Origin: an uncultured Clostridia bacterium
GTDB taxonomy: Bacteria; Bacillota; Clostridia; Christensenellales; UBA1242
Direction: 5' to 3'
NCBI GenBank assembly: GCA_944359935.1
Contig: CALVTD010000006.1
Location: 1-41,043 of the forward strand
DNA: 41,043 nucleotides
The position numbers and the translations under genes are program-made. The notes under the pieces are model-generated. The model did no database searches. It was given only the letters and a program-made list of their open reading frames with translations, and was not told where the DNA came from. Positions 1 to 8,760 of this stretch are shown here, piece after piece (the stretch's first letter is position 1; the number at the start of each line of letters is the position of its first letter).

Positions 1-3000
1 TGGGTAATTAAGATAAATTGAGTTGTGGAAGAAAGTTTTTTAAGATATTTATCCACAATTTCAACGTTGGAGTCGTCAAGAGCGGCTTCCACCTCGTCGA
101 ACAGGCAGAATGGCAAAGGCTTGATGCGCAAGATTGCAAAAATAAGCGCCATAGCCGTCAATGACTTTTCTCCGCCTGAGTAAAGCGACATATTTTGGAT
201 TTTCTTTCCAGGAGGTTGAACAAAAATTTCCACCCCGCTTTCAAGAGGGTTTTCTGGGTCAACAAGTTCAAGTTTGGCATTTCCGCCACCAAACAATTCC
301 CTGAATGTGATTTTGAAACTTTCATTGATTTTGTCAAGTTCGCTGGTGAATTTTTCAACCATGATTGAAGAGAGGTCTTTGATAATCTTCGTCAAATCCT
401 CTTCCGCCTTTTTAAGGTCGTCTGCCTGCGAAGAAAGTGTGTTGTATCTTTCAAGAAGCGCCGAGCAATCTTCAATAGCGTTTACATTGATTGGGCCAAG
501 AGCGTTGATTGCTTTTTTAATTCTTGCAATCTCTGGCATAGCATACTTGATGTCAAAATCAGGTCTGCGCATTTCAAGGCAGTCGTTGTATGCAAGTGAA
601 TACTCCTCATAAATTCGCTCTTGCATGGTTTCAATGTCGGTGTCGATTTTGGAGAGGTTCATCTCCTCTCTAAATTTCTTGTCATTCACCGCACTGATTT
701 GCTCCATAAGCGAGGTTTTTTGTGCGTCAAGGTTTCTAATATCCACCGACAAACTCAATTTTTCGTCTTCGGTTTGTTTTTGCCTTTGAGTGAGTGCTTG
801 AAGTTTAAGTTTTGCTTCACTGGTTGGCGCTGCCTGCAATTTTTGCTTAATCATTTGCTCTGCATTTTCGATAAATTCTTGGTTATCTTTAATATGCTGG
901 CCAATCAAATGCAGGTTTTCGTTCTGTGCGCCAATCTCATTTTCAAGCCTTAAAATTTCAGTTTTAACAGACGCAATGTTCGCCTTGGTTGAAGCAATCT
1001 CCACCCTAACAGCAGTAAGGTTTGCGCTGATTTGTTCACGCTGCTGCCTTAAATTTGCTGAAAGCGCGCGCCTTTCCTCCATAACCGCATTGGCGTCTGT
1101 TTCGTTGCCGCTGAGTGCACTTTGAAGGCGTGAAGATTTTTCAAATTCACTGCTTACAACATTGAGGTTGTTTTCAACCGTTTGTTTTTCCATTTCAAGC
1201 ACATTGATGTCGTCATCAATCTCTGCAAGTGCTTGCTTTTGTGCCTCAATTTTGGTTTTAAGTGTTGAAAGTTCAATGCTTAAAGCAGACAAAGCCGAGG
1301 AAGTTGCGTCAAACTTATCTCTTTCAAGTTTAAATTCTTCCTCCAAAAGTTTCTTTTGAGTTTCTGCGCTTTTGAGGAAAGATGAAAGTTCGCCTATCTG
1401 CTTTTTAAGGGTTTCGATTTCTCTTTCCCTGCTCATAATGCCAACGGCTTCGCTTTTTCTGCTTCCGCCTGTGATTGAGCCCTGAGGATTGATTACATCA
1501 CCGTCAAGCGAAACAATCTTAAATGCATAGCCGGTTTTTTTGGAAATTTCGATGGCGTCTATCAGCCTTTCAACAATAACCGTTCCGCCAAGCAAGCCTG
1601 AAACAACATTGTCAATTTTTTTATCAAATGAAATAAGTTCGCTTGCAATGCCAATAAAGCCTCTTTCGCCTTTAATTCTGCCCACATCAACGCTTCTTCT
1701 TTTCATAGAAGAAATTGGCAAGAATGTGGCTCTGCCAAAGTTGTTTGTCTTTAAAAATTCAACCAACTGTTTTGCGCCGTTTTCATCATATGTAACAATG
1801 TTTTGAACCGAAGAGCCCAGCGCCACTTCAATGGCGGTTTCATATCTTTCAGGCACTTTTATAAGCGATGCAACAACGCCCACAATGTTTTTTGAAAGAG
1901 CGGCGTTTTGCGTTGCAAGTTTAAGCAGTTTTTTAACGGCATAGTTATAGCCTTCAAACTCTGCCTGCATTTCGGTTAAAAGTTTAAGCCTGTTTTCATA
2001 AACTTTAAGTTCTGTGGTTTTGTTTTGTTTATCGCCTTCAAAATCTTGCAGTTTTCTTTGCAGTAAACTAACTTTGCCAGCAAGTTCGCTTCTGTCGTTT
2101 TCAAGCGCAGTTGCTTTGCCCTGTTTTGCAGAAATATCTGCCTCTAAAAGAGAGATGTTTTTTTCAAGTTCTTGCTTTTTTGCCACCTCTTCATCATACT
2201 GCTTGGAAAGATTTTCTAAACTTGAAGAAAGCAAACCTTTTTCTGCCGACAGTTTTGAAATTGAACTTTTAACATCTGCAAGAGAACCCAATGTTTGAAT
2301 AAACTCTTTTTGCGATTGGCCTGCTTCAATTTCAGTGATTTCCAGTTGTTTTGCAGCATTGTTGTAACTTTGTGAAAGTTCGTCAAAACTCTTTTCCAAA
2401 GCCGAAAGTTTTTCTTCCAAACTCTGCAAATCCAAGGTTTTATTCTCGCGCTGAGCAGTGGCTGCTTCCAGCACTTTTTGTGCATTTGTGGCATCAAGGT
2501 TAAGCCTGTCATTTTCTTTTTGGGTGTATAAAATACGTTCCCTCGCCACCTTGGTTTCGCCTTCCTGCTTTTCCAAACTTACGGTAAGTGACAAAATTTC
2601 GGCGTTAATCTGTGACAAGGTTTTGTCAAAATTGGAGAGTTTATCCATCGCCTCGTCGTATGCATCGGTGGCTTTTTTAAGTTCGCCATCTCTAAGCGCA
2701 AGTTCCTCGCTGATTGCGCTAAGTTTTTCACGAATTCTATCTTTAAACTCGTTTGCGTTTTCAAATTGATAGATGTAGGCATTGACCTCCAAATCTTTAA
2801 GTTGCGCCTTATAGTCAAGGTATTTTTTAGCGTTTTCAGCCTGCTTTTTAAGTGGGCCCATCTGCCTTTCAATCTCTTGAATGATGTCGCCAACCCTATC
2901 CAAATTTTGCCTTGCCTGTTCAAGTTTACGCTCGGCATCGGTTTTCTCTTTTTTATATTTTGCAATGCCTGCCGCGTCTTCAAACATGGCACGCCTGCTT

Positions 3001-3464
3001 TCAGGCTTGCTTTCCACAATTTCGGTAATCTTGCCCTGCCCAATAATTGAATAACCGCTTTTGCCAAGGCCGCTGTTATAAAGCAGATTGTTGATGTCTC
3101 TTAGCAAGCAGGTGTTGCGGTTGATTAAATACTCGCTCTCGCCTGAGCGGTAAAGTTTTCTTGTGATAATCAGTTCGTCATAGTCAAAATCAAAATAGCG
3201 AGTGGAGTTGTCAAAATGCAGCGACACCTCGCAGTATGAAAGGCTTTTTCTTTTTTCTGTTCCATTAAAAATTACATCCTGCATGCTGTCTGCACGAAGG
3301 TCTTTAACTTTCTGCTCACCAAGCACCCAACGAATTGCATCGGCAACATTGCTTTTGCCGCAGCCGTTTGGCCCAACTATGGCGGTGAAACCATCGCTAA
3401 AATCAATTACTGTTTTGTCGGCGAATGACTTAAAGCCCGCCATTTCAATCTTTTTTAAAATCAT
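1..3464 (-). CDS. smc: SMC chromosome segregation ATPase (3' end cut by window edge)
   Basis: Structural maintenance of chromosomes protein, the ATPase core of the bacterial condensin with ScpA and ScpB, both encoded later in this window. The ATG at 3464 opens a frame that runs to the window edge, about 1154 codons without a stop. Seen: Walker A GPNGCGKS at residues 31-38; long coiled-coil arms; the hinge segment with VSLDGDVINPQGSITGG near residues 650-670; the ABC signature LYSGGEKSLTA near residue 1095; and the Walker B region FCLFDEVEAALDD. The frame ends in FILITH, so only about 30-50 residues lie outside. It follows rnc closely (15 bp gap), the usual rnc-smc order. The family call is certain; the C-terminus cannot be seen. 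Confidence 0.97.
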   Translation of the reverse strand, partial: MILKKIEMAGFKSFADKTVIDFSDGFTAIVGPNGCGKSNVADAIRWVLGEQKVKDLRADSMQDVIFNGTEKRKSLSYCEVSLHFDNSTRYFDFDYDELIITRKLYRSGESEYLINRNTCLLRDINNLLYNSGLGKSGYSIIGQGKITEIVESKPESRRAMFEDAAGIAKYKKEKTDAERKLEQARQNLDRVGDIIQEIERQMGPLKKQAENAKKYLDYKAQLKDLEVNAYIYQFENANEFKDRIREKLSAISEELALRDGELKKATDAYDEAMDKLSNFDKTLSQINAEILSLTVSLEKQEGETKVARERILYTQKENDRLNLDATNAQKVLEAATAQRENKTLDLQSLEEKLSALEKSFDELSQSYNNAAKQLEITEIEAGQSQKEFIQTLGSLADVKSSISKLSAEKGLLSSSLENLSKQYDEEVAKKQELEKNISLLEADISAKQGKATALENDRSELAGKVSLLQRKLQDFEGDKQNKTTELKVYENRLKLLTEMQAEFEGYNYAVKKLLKLATQNAALSKNIVGVVASLIKVPERYETAIEVALGSSVQNIVTYDENGAKQLVEFLKTNNFGRATFLPISSMKRRSVDVGRIKGERGFIGIASELISFDKKIDNVVSGLLGGTVIVERLIDAIEISKKTGYAFKIVSLDGDVINPQGSITGGSRKSEAVGIMSREREIETLKKQIGELSSFLKSAETQKKLLEEEFKLERDKFDATSSALSALSIELSTLKTKIEAQKQALAEIDDDINVLEMEKQTVENNLNVVSSEFEKSSRLQSALSGNETDANAVMEERRALSANLRQQREQISANLTAVRVEIASTKANIASVKTEILRLENEIGAQNENLHLIGQHIKDNQEFIENAEQMIKQKLQAAPTSEAKLKLQALTQRQKQTEDEKLSLSVDIRNLDAQKTSLMEQISAVNDKKFREEMNLSKIDTDIETMQERIYEEYSLAYNDCLEMRRPDFDIKYAMPEIARIKKAINALGPINVNAIEDCSALLERYNTLSSQADDLKKAEEDLTKIIKDLSSIMVEKFTSELDKINESFKITFRELFGGGNAKLELVDPENPLESGVEIFVQPPGKKIQNMSLYSGGEKSLTAMALIFAILRIKPLPFCLFDEVEAALDDSNVEIVDKYLKKLSSTTQFILIT

Positions 3465-3479
3465 TGTTTTTCCCTTTGT

Positions 3480-4115
3480 TTAAATTTCATCTTTGAACAA
3501 AATTGCTATCGCTTTTTTTGCACAGTCTTGCTCGGCGGAGGTTTTGTCTAACCCCTCGCCAGTGGCAACCAAATCTTCATCCATGTAAAAATTTGATTTA
3601 AAGCCTGTTTCGGTTTTAAAAGTGTCATATTTCATTGCACATTTAAAGCCTGCCTGAACAAGTTCTTGAAGTTTGCTTTTATAGTTGGTGTCTTTAACCA
3701 AATTAAACTTGTCAAGTTCAAAATTTCTCTCGATAAATCTCTTAGCCTCGTCAAGAGAACTATCGAGATAAATTGCCGCAATAATCGCCTCAATAACATC
3801 CGCTTTCACCGCTTTTGGCAGGTTGCCATTCATGCTTTTGCCCTTGATTATTTCATTTGAAAGGTTAAGTTTATCAAACACCTGACACAAATAACTTTCG
3901 GCTACATAATGACTGCGCATAACAGTTAAAAACCCCTCGTCTTTATCGCTGTTTTTGAAAAGATAGTCGCCAACCAAAAAATCAAGTATGCTGTCTCCCA
4001 AAAACTCCAAGCGCTCGTAGTTATTCGGTGATTTAGAGGCGTGAGTAACCGCTCTTTTAAGCAGATTTTTATCCTTAAAATTCACCTGCAATTTTTCTTC
4101 AAGCGTTGTTTGCAC
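3480..4115 (-). CDS. rnc: Ribonuclease III
   Basis: Double-strand-specific endoribonuclease that processes rRNA precursors and structured mRNAs. The RNase III signature ERLEFLGDSILDFLVGDYLF is near the N-terminus, a second acidic cluster (KADVIEAIIAAIYLD) follows, and a C-terminal double-stranded-RNA-binding domain starts at about YKSKLQELVQ and includes the GLDKTSAEQDCAKKA helix. I place the start at GTG 4115 because GGAGGTG lies a few bases upstream; a TTG at 4139 in the same frame would add eight residues (MSRRWRWQ) and has no ribosome site. The start lies inside the end of plsX (17 bp overlap), suggesting translational coupling. The acpP gene often found between plsX and rnc is absent. 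About 211 residues, normal for the family. Confidence 0.95.
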   Translation of the reverse strand: MQTTLEEKLQVNFKDKNLLKRAVTHASKSPNNYERLEFLGDSILDFLVGDYLFKNSDKDEGFLTVMRSHYVAESYLCQVFDKLNLSNEIIKGKSMNGNLPKAVKADVIEAIIAAIYLDSSLDEAKRFIERNFELDKFNLVKDTNYKSKLQELVQAGFKCAMKYDTFKTETGFKSNFYMDEDLVATGEGLDKTSAEQDCAKKAIAILFKDEI

Positions 4116-5112
4116 TTGCCACCTCCAACGCCTGCTCAATTTTTTTAATCAGTTTGTTTTTATACAGCAATATTGCTTGGTCTATTGATGAAGAAATGTT
4201 GTTTCTGTTGGAAGAGCCGTGGTTTTTCATAACCAGTTTTTTACAGCCTAAGAACGGTGAGCCGCCGTGTTTGCCCAAAACATCCATTCTGCCTTTTAAT
4301 TCCTTGAAAGTTTTACTCATAAAAAGCGCGCCAATTTTGCTTGAAAGGTGGCTTTTGATGGAATGTTTCAACAGCGAAAGAACCGCCAAAACAGCGCCTT
4401 CACTTGCCTTTAAAAGCACATTGCCTGCAAAGCCCTCGGCAACCATAACATCAACATTGCCCGACATATATTCCCTTGCCTCAACATTGCCGATAAAGTT
4501 TACAGGTGCATTTTTGATAAGTGGATAAGCCTCCTTGGTAAGTTCATTGCCTTTATGCTCCTCAGTTCCATTGCAAAGCAGGCCAACTCTTGGGTTTTCC
4601 ACGCCGTAAAGGATTGAATAATAAGCGCTTCCCATCAACGCAAAATGTTGAAGATTGATTGGCTTGCAATCAACATTTGCGCCACTATCTATCAACAAAA
4701 CATCTTTATTTGCAAGTTTGGTTGGCAGCACTGGTGCAAGCGCTGGACGCGAAATGCCTTTAATTCTGCCAATTTTCATGATTGCGCCGGTTAAAATTGC
4801 GCCAGTTGAACCAGCCGAAACCAGTGCAATAACATCCTCATCTTCTTTCAACAGGTTAAAAGCCTTAACCAAAGATGAATTTTCTTTCTTTCTTATCGCC
4901 TCAGTTGGCACATCATCGTTGGTGATGACATCAGGCGCGTGCACAATGGTTATTTTATCGCTGCCCCTGCCTGCCAAAACTTCTTTAATTTTATTTTCAT
5001 CGCCACAAAGCACAAACTCAACATCTGGATGATTTTGTGCGCCAAGCAACACACCTTCTATAATCTCGCCCGGAGCATTATCTCCACCAAAAGCATCAAC
5101 AGCAATTTTCAT
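4099..5112 (-). CDS. plsX: Phosphate acyltransferase PlsX
   Basis: Makes acyl-phosphate from acyl-ACP, the first step of the PlsX/PlsY route to phosphatidic acid, as a peripheral membrane enzyme. The start MKIAVDAFGGDNAP is typical of PlsX, as are SAGSTGAILTGA, LIDSGANVDCKP and the C-terminal KHGGSPFLGCKK. I chose ATG 5112, preceded by GAGG seven bases upstream, over an in-frame start 14 codons earlier that would add a hydrophobic, non-homologous leader. About 337 residues, normal length. It overlaps rnc by 17 bp. A perfect AT-rich palindrome lies about 50 bp upstream, between rpmF and this gene, and could be a terminator or an operator. Confidence 0.95.
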   Translation of the reverse strand: MKIAVDAFGGDNAPGEIIEGVLLGAQNHPDVEFVLCGDENKIKEVLAGRGSDKITIVHAPDVITNDDVPTEAIRKKENSSLVKAFNLLKEDEDVIALVSAGSTGAILTGAIMKIGRIKGISRPALAPVLPTKLANKDVLLIDSGANVDCKPINLQHFALMGSAYYSILYGVENPRVGLLCNGTEEHKGNELTKEAYPLIKNAPVNFIGNVEAREYMSGNVDVMVAEGFAGNVLLKASEGAVLAVLSLLKHSIKSHLSSKIGALFMSKTFKELKGRMDVLGKHGGSPFLGCKKLVMKNHGSSNRNNISSSIDQAILLYKNKLIKKIEQALEVASANNA

Positions 5113-5161
5113 GTTAAACCTCGCGATATTATTTAAACACAAATAGTCTAACAAAATAAAA

Positions 5162-5191
5162 AAAATAAGTAAAGCAAATTTTACTTATTTT
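5162..5191. repeat. Perfect 12-bp inverted repeat between rpmF and plsX
   Basis: Arms AAAATAAGTAAA (5162-5173) and TTTACTTATTTT (5180-5191) are perfectly complementary around a 6-base loop. On the minus strand the stem is followed by an interrupted T-run, so it could be a weak terminator for rpmF. It also lies about 50 bp upstream of the plsX start, a good position for an operator. Nothing in the sequence decides between these. Confidence 0.6.
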
Positions 5192-5280
5192 AAAAATCAA
5201 AATTTTTGACAATATTTTCAACATAAAACAACATATTGTGTGTGTTATGACATACAACCACAAACATATAGTATTATGTT

Positions 5281-5475
5281 TTACTTTTTCTTGTTTTTAT
5301 CAACATCAATCACAGTTTGATTTTTGTAAGTTCCGCATTTTTTGCAAGCAGTGTGAGGTGCTTTTAATTCGTGGCATTGTGGGCATTCAACAAGTGTTGG
5401 AGCCGTAGCCTTAAAGTTTGCGGAATTTCTTGAATTTCTTCTTGCTTTTGAAACTTTACCCTTTGGAACAGCCAT
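5281..5475 (-). CDS. rpmF: 50S ribosomal protein L32
   Basis: Small zinc-ribbon protein of the large ribosomal subunit. The 64-residue product starts MAVPKGKVSKARRNSRNS, as expected for L32, and carries the zinc ligands as CPQC and CKKC. An exact AAGGAGG ribosome site sits six bases before the ATG. A full consensus promoter lies just upstream (5509-5537), so it is probably transcribed on its own even though ackA is only 77 bp away. rpmF next to plsX is a common bacterial arrangement. Confidence 0.97.
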   Translation of the reverse strand: MAVPKGKVSKARRNSRNSANFKATAPTLVECPQCHELKAPHTACKKCGTYKNQTVIDVDKNKKK

Positions 5476-5508
5476 GATTTCCTCCTTAAAAATTAAACGT
5501 TCTTTTCA

Positions 5509-5537
5509 ATTATATTTATATTGTCTTATTTTGTCAA
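5509..5537 (-). promoter_or_regulatory. Consensus sigma-A-type promoter for rpmF
   Basis: On the minus strand TTGACA (5532-5537) and TATAAT (5509-5514) are separated by exactly 17 bases. Both hexamers match the consensus fully. The predicted transcript has a short leader with a strong Shine-Dalgarno site. No terminator hairpin is visible between ackA and this promoter. Confidence 0.85.
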
Positions 5538-5552
5538 GCAAATTTAACAATT

Positions 5553-6758
5553 TTAGTCTTTTAATTTAGCAATCTGTTTTGTGTCTCTTGCAATTAAAAG
5601 TTCTTCATTGGTTGGAATTCTGTAAACTTTGATTTTAGATTTTGGCGTTGAAAGTTCTTCAACAGTGCCTCTTGGAAGATGTCTGTTTTTCTCCACATCA
5701 AAATCTACCCCTGCATATGACAGGTTTTTGAGGATTTCCTCGCGCACTGCTTCATCATTTTCACCAACGCCAGCCGTAAACACAATGGCGTCCGCCCCAC
5801 CAAGCACTGCAAGCATAGCGCCAATATGTTTTACGATGCGGTAGCAATACATGTCAAACGCAAGTTTAGCGCGTTTGTTGCCTTTTTGAATTGCTGCGCC
5901 AAGTTCTCTCATATCGCTTGAAACGCCAGATACGCCCAGCACTCCGCCCTCTTTGTTAAGATAGTTTACAATCTCGCCCGCAGTTTTATTTTTCTTTGCA
6001 GCCAAGAATGAAACCACAGTTGGGTCTATATCGCCAGACCTACTTCCCATCATAACGCCTTCAAGAGGTGTAAAGCCCATTGTGGTGTCAATGCTTTTGC
6101 CATCTTTAATTGCGGTTATGGATGAGCCGTTGCCGATGTGGCAAGAGATGATTTTAATATCCTTTGGGTTTTTGTTCAGCACGCGCGCTGTTTCACCCAA
6201 AATGTATCTGTGGCTTGTGCCATGGAAACCATATTTGCGGATATGATAATTTTGATAATCTTCATATTTTATTCCATACATAAACGCTTTTTCAGGCATG
6301 GTGGCATGAAATGCAGTGTCAAACACAACAACCTGTGGTGTGTTCGGCATAACCTTTCTGCATCCAACCATTCCTGCAATGTTTGCCTCTGCGTGAAGTG
6401 GTGAAATATCTTTGGTTTGTTTAAGGTTTTCAATCACTTCATCTGTAATCAGCACGCTTTCGCTATAAAGCCAGCCACCTTGCACACATCTGTGCCCTAC
6501 TGCTGCAATTTCATCGAAGGAATTAACAACTTTAAGTTCGCTTTTGGAAAGCATATCCAAAACCACCTGCAATGCCTGCGTGTGGTCTTTCATAGGCAGG
6601 TGCTTTACGATTTCGCTGCCCTTTGCTTTATATTCAATAAATGGGTCGGCAAGACCAATCATTTGGCATGTGCCCTTTGCAATAACGCTTTCGTCTTTCA
6701 TTTCAAAAAGTTGGAATTTAATGGAAGAACTTCCAGCATTGATAATCAGTATTTTCAT
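5553..6758 (-). CDS. ackA: Acetate kinase
   Basis: Converts acetyl-phosphate and ADP to acetate and ATP, the ATP-yielding last step of acetate fermentation, in the cytoplasm. Seen: the ASKHA-fold N-terminus MKILIINAGSSSIKFQLF, VVFDTAFHATMP, HIGNGSSITAIKDGKSIDT, the GSRSGDIDP segment and TAGVGEND. The start at ATG 6758 gives 401 residues, the normal length; the 21 codons open upstream lie within pta and are not part of the protein. Its ATG overlaps the pta stop as ATGA, so translation is probably coupled. GGAG lies eight bases upstream. Confidence 0.97.
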   Translation of the reverse strand: MKILIINAGSSSIKFQLFEMKDESVIAKGTCQMIGLADPFIEYKAKGSEIVKHLPMKDHTQALQVVLDMLSKSELKVVNSFDEIAAVGHRCVQGGWLYSESVLITDEVIENLKQTKDISPLHAEANIAGMVGCRKVMPNTPQVVVFDTAFHATMPEKAFMYGIKYEDYQNYHIRKYGFHGTSHRYILGETARVLNKNPKDIKIISCHIGNGSSITAIKDGKSIDTTMGFTPLEGVMMGSRSGDIDPTVVSFLAAKKNKTAGEIVNYLNKEGGVLGVSGVSSDMRELGAAIQKGNKRAKLAFDMYCYRIVKHIGAMLAVLGGADAIVFTAGVGENDEAVREEILKNLSYAGVDFDVEKNRHLPRGTVEELSTPKSKIKVYRIPTNEELLIARDTKQIAKLKD

Positions 6759-7738
6759 TTTGTCTCCTTTGCTTGAAGCGCTGTGATCGTGCTTAAAATA
6801 ATAATGTCCTGCACGCTGCACCCTCTTGAAAGGTCATTCACAGGCTTTTTTAGTCCCTGAACGATTGGGCCGATCGCGTTTACGCCGCCAAACATTTGAA
6901 TGGCTTTGTAACAAATATTGCCCGAATTTAAATCTGGGAAAATCAAAATGTTTGCGTTGCCTTGAATTGGGCTGGACGGCACTTTAAGTTTTGCCACACT
7001 TGGGTTTAACGAAGCATCCAGTTGCAGTTCGCCATCGCTGACAACCGCCGGCCTTGAAAACTTGCTTGCCGCATTTTTCACCTTTTCCGTCATCTCGCTT
7101 TTTGCGCTGCCCTTAGATGAATAGGATAAGAACGCAACGTTCATTTCATCAAGCCCCAACTGTTTTGCAGTGTCAACAGTTTGGTTTGCAATGATAACCA
7201 AATCTTGCGAACTAGGGTTTTCGTTAAGAGCACAATCTGCAAGCAAAAGTGTTCGCTTATCCAAAAATTTGTTCTTGCCAAAAACTAAAAAGCATGAGGA
7301 TGCAATCTCGCCTTTTTTGGCGGTTTTGATAATCTGCAAGGCAGGCCTAAGTGTGGTGGCCGTTGGGCACTCTGCACCTGCAACCATGCCGTCTGCCACA
7401 TCCAAATCAACAAGCAGTGCGGCGAAATAATATGGGTCCTGCACCAAAACTTCCGCCTGCTCCAATGTAAGGCCCTTATCTTTTCTTTTTAAGTAGAGGT
7501 GCTTGATAAGTTTGTTTTTGTAGGCATAGGTTTTTGGGTTTAAAATTGTAAAACTTAAAAGCGATTTATCCCTAATCACCAAACTGCTTTCGTCACCAAC
7601 CAAAATCACGTTGCAGATGTTTTTCTTTTTTAAAAACTTAACCGCCTCGATTGTGCGGTCGCTGAATCCTGCTTCTGGAAAAATTATTGTTTTATTTTTT
7701 GCTTTTGCTCTTGCAAAAAGTTGTTTTATATCAAACAT
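6755..7738 (-). CDS. pta: Phosphate acetyltransferase (short form)
   Basis: Converts acetyl-CoA and phosphate to acetyl-phosphate and CoA, feeding AckA. 327 residues, the length of the single-domain Pta common in Firmicutes. Seen: KTIIFPEAGFSDRTIEAV at the N-terminus, DVADGMVAGAECPTATTLRPALQI (the family's DGMVAG...TLRPALQI block), FPDLNSGNICYKAIQ and QGLKKPVNDLSRGCSVQDI near the end. The pta-ackA order with an ATGA overlap makes one transcription unit. The ribosome site lies in a short hairpin directly before the ATG (7739-7754). Confidence 0.96.
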   Translation of the reverse strand: MFDIKQLFARAKAKNKTIIFPEAGFSDRTIEAVKFLKKKNICNVILVGDESSLVIRDKSLLSFTILNPKTYAYKNKLIKHLYLKRKDKGLTLEQAEVLVQDPYYFAALLVDLDVADGMVAGAECPTATTLRPALQIIKTAKKGEIASSCFLVFGKNKFLDKRTLLLADCALNENPSSQDLVIIANQTVDTAKQLGLDEMNVAFLSYSSKGSAKSEMTEKVKNAASKFSRPAVVSDGELQLDASLNPSVAKLKVPSSPIQGNANILIFPDLNSGNICYKAIQMFGGVNAIGPIVQGLKKPVNDLSRGCSVQDIIILSTITALQAKETK

Positions 7739-7754
7739 AAAAGGCTTTCCTTTT
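7739..7754 (-). promoter_or_regulatory. Small hairpin covering the pta ribosome site
   Basis: AAAAGG and CCTTTT pair around an AAAG loop and end directly at the pta ATG. The likely Shine-Dalgarno bases (AAAGGA) lie in the 5' arm, so the hairpin could limit initiation. With only six pairs, four of them A-T, it is a weak structure. Confidence 0.35.
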
Positions 7755-7842
7755 AAGACAAAAATAATTAACTATTCTTTTATTACGTCATTTTTAGTAT
7801 ATATAAATTGTCGAAGTTCTGTCAAATGCTTTCGAGGTGTTT

Positions 7843-8760
7843 TTGAAAAATTTTAAGTTATATTTAACTATTTTTTTATTTTTGCTCTTATGCCTAATCG
7901 CTTGCTCTCCGCAAAAATATATTGAAGCAGGCTTAAACGGTTTGTCTGCCTGGGCATTCAATGTTTTGCCGTGCGTGCTGCCGTTTATGATTATCTCTCG
8001 CCTCATCATAGAACTTGGCGAAGTAGAAAAATTGACCAAGCCTTTTTCTAAGCCGTTTAAATTTTTGTATGGGACAAACTCTTCGGCGTGCTATGTTTTT
8101 TTAATGAGCATACTTGCCGGCTATCCTGTTGGCTCTAAAATGACGGCGGAACTTTACGAAAGCGGAAAAATCAACCTTACTGAGGCCTATCGTATGAGCA
8201 GTTTTTGCTCTAATTCTGGCCCTATGTTTATTATCGGCACGGTGGGCTGTTTGCTGCTCAAAAGCCCAGCAGCGGGTGCAATTCTGTTCGCGTCACATGT
8301 TTTAAGCGCACTAATTAACGGGCTTTTTTACAGAAAAACAACTGCCAAAAATCAGCCCGAGAGTGGCACTTTTGCCACAAAACCGCAACCCGCCACATTT
8401 AGCGATGTGGTTTTGGTTGCTGTGCAAGGCATTTTGAATGTTGGCGCAATAATCTGCTTGTTTTTTATAATCATCGAGGCGTTAAGCCCGCTGTTTTCGC
8501 TTTTTCCTTCGCCGCTTGTCCCACTTTTTGAAGGCATGGTTGAACTTACCCGTGGCTGCATAGACGCCAGCACATTGCCGCTTTATCCTGCCATAATCAT
8601 ATGCAGTTTTTTAATCAGTTTTGGCGGCATATCCACCATTTTACAATCAAAAGCGATGTTAAAAAAACTGAGAATGCCCTCGTGGCTGTTCTCAGTTCAA
8701 AAACTTACGCAAGGCATAATTTCAGCGGCTATAACTGCGCTGCTGGCACTGGCTATCTAG
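7843..8760 (+). CDS. ylbJ: YlbJ-type sporulation membrane protein
   Basis: Polytopic membrane protein of the nucleoside-recognition (gate) domain family to which Bacillus subtilis YlbJ belongs. Seen: an N-terminal membrane segment (LYLTIFLFLLLCLIAC), GLSAWAFNVLPCVLPFMII, the conserved MSILAGYPVGSKMTAELY block, SSFCSNSGPMFIIGTVG, and further hydrophobic segments to the C-terminus; about 306 residues. I favour the TTG at 7843, with GAGGTG three bases upstream; a GTG at 7837 is in frame but falls inside that ribosome site. It is divergent from pta and its last 8 bp overlap the 3' end of the convergent gene at 8753. The substrate is unknown; a link to spore formation is known for the Bacillus protein and inferred here. 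Confidence 0.85.
   Translation: MKNFKLYLTIFLFLLLCLIACSPQKYIEAGLNGLSAWAFNVLPCVLPFMIISRLIIELGEVEKLTKPFSKPFKFLYGTNSSACYVFLMSILAGYPVGSKMTAELYESGKINLTEAYRMSSFCSNSGPMFIIGTVGCLLLKSPAAGAILFASHVLSALINGLFYRKTTAKNQPESGTFATKPQPATFSDVVLVAVQGILNVGAIICLFFIIIEALSPLFSLFPSPLVPLFEGMVELTRGCIDASTLPLYPAIIICSFLISFGGISTILQSKAMLKKLRMPSWLFSVQKLTQGIISAAITALLALAI

Noticed and set aside
2216..3067. Minus-strand open frames within smc and plus-strand frames opposite it
   Set aside because: They are in other frames of the intact smc coding sequence, which has all conserved motifs.
4116..4139. Longer rnc starting at TTG 4139
   Set aside because: It adds an Arg/Trp-rich leader encoded by plsX sequence, while GTG 4115 has a proper GGAGGTG site.
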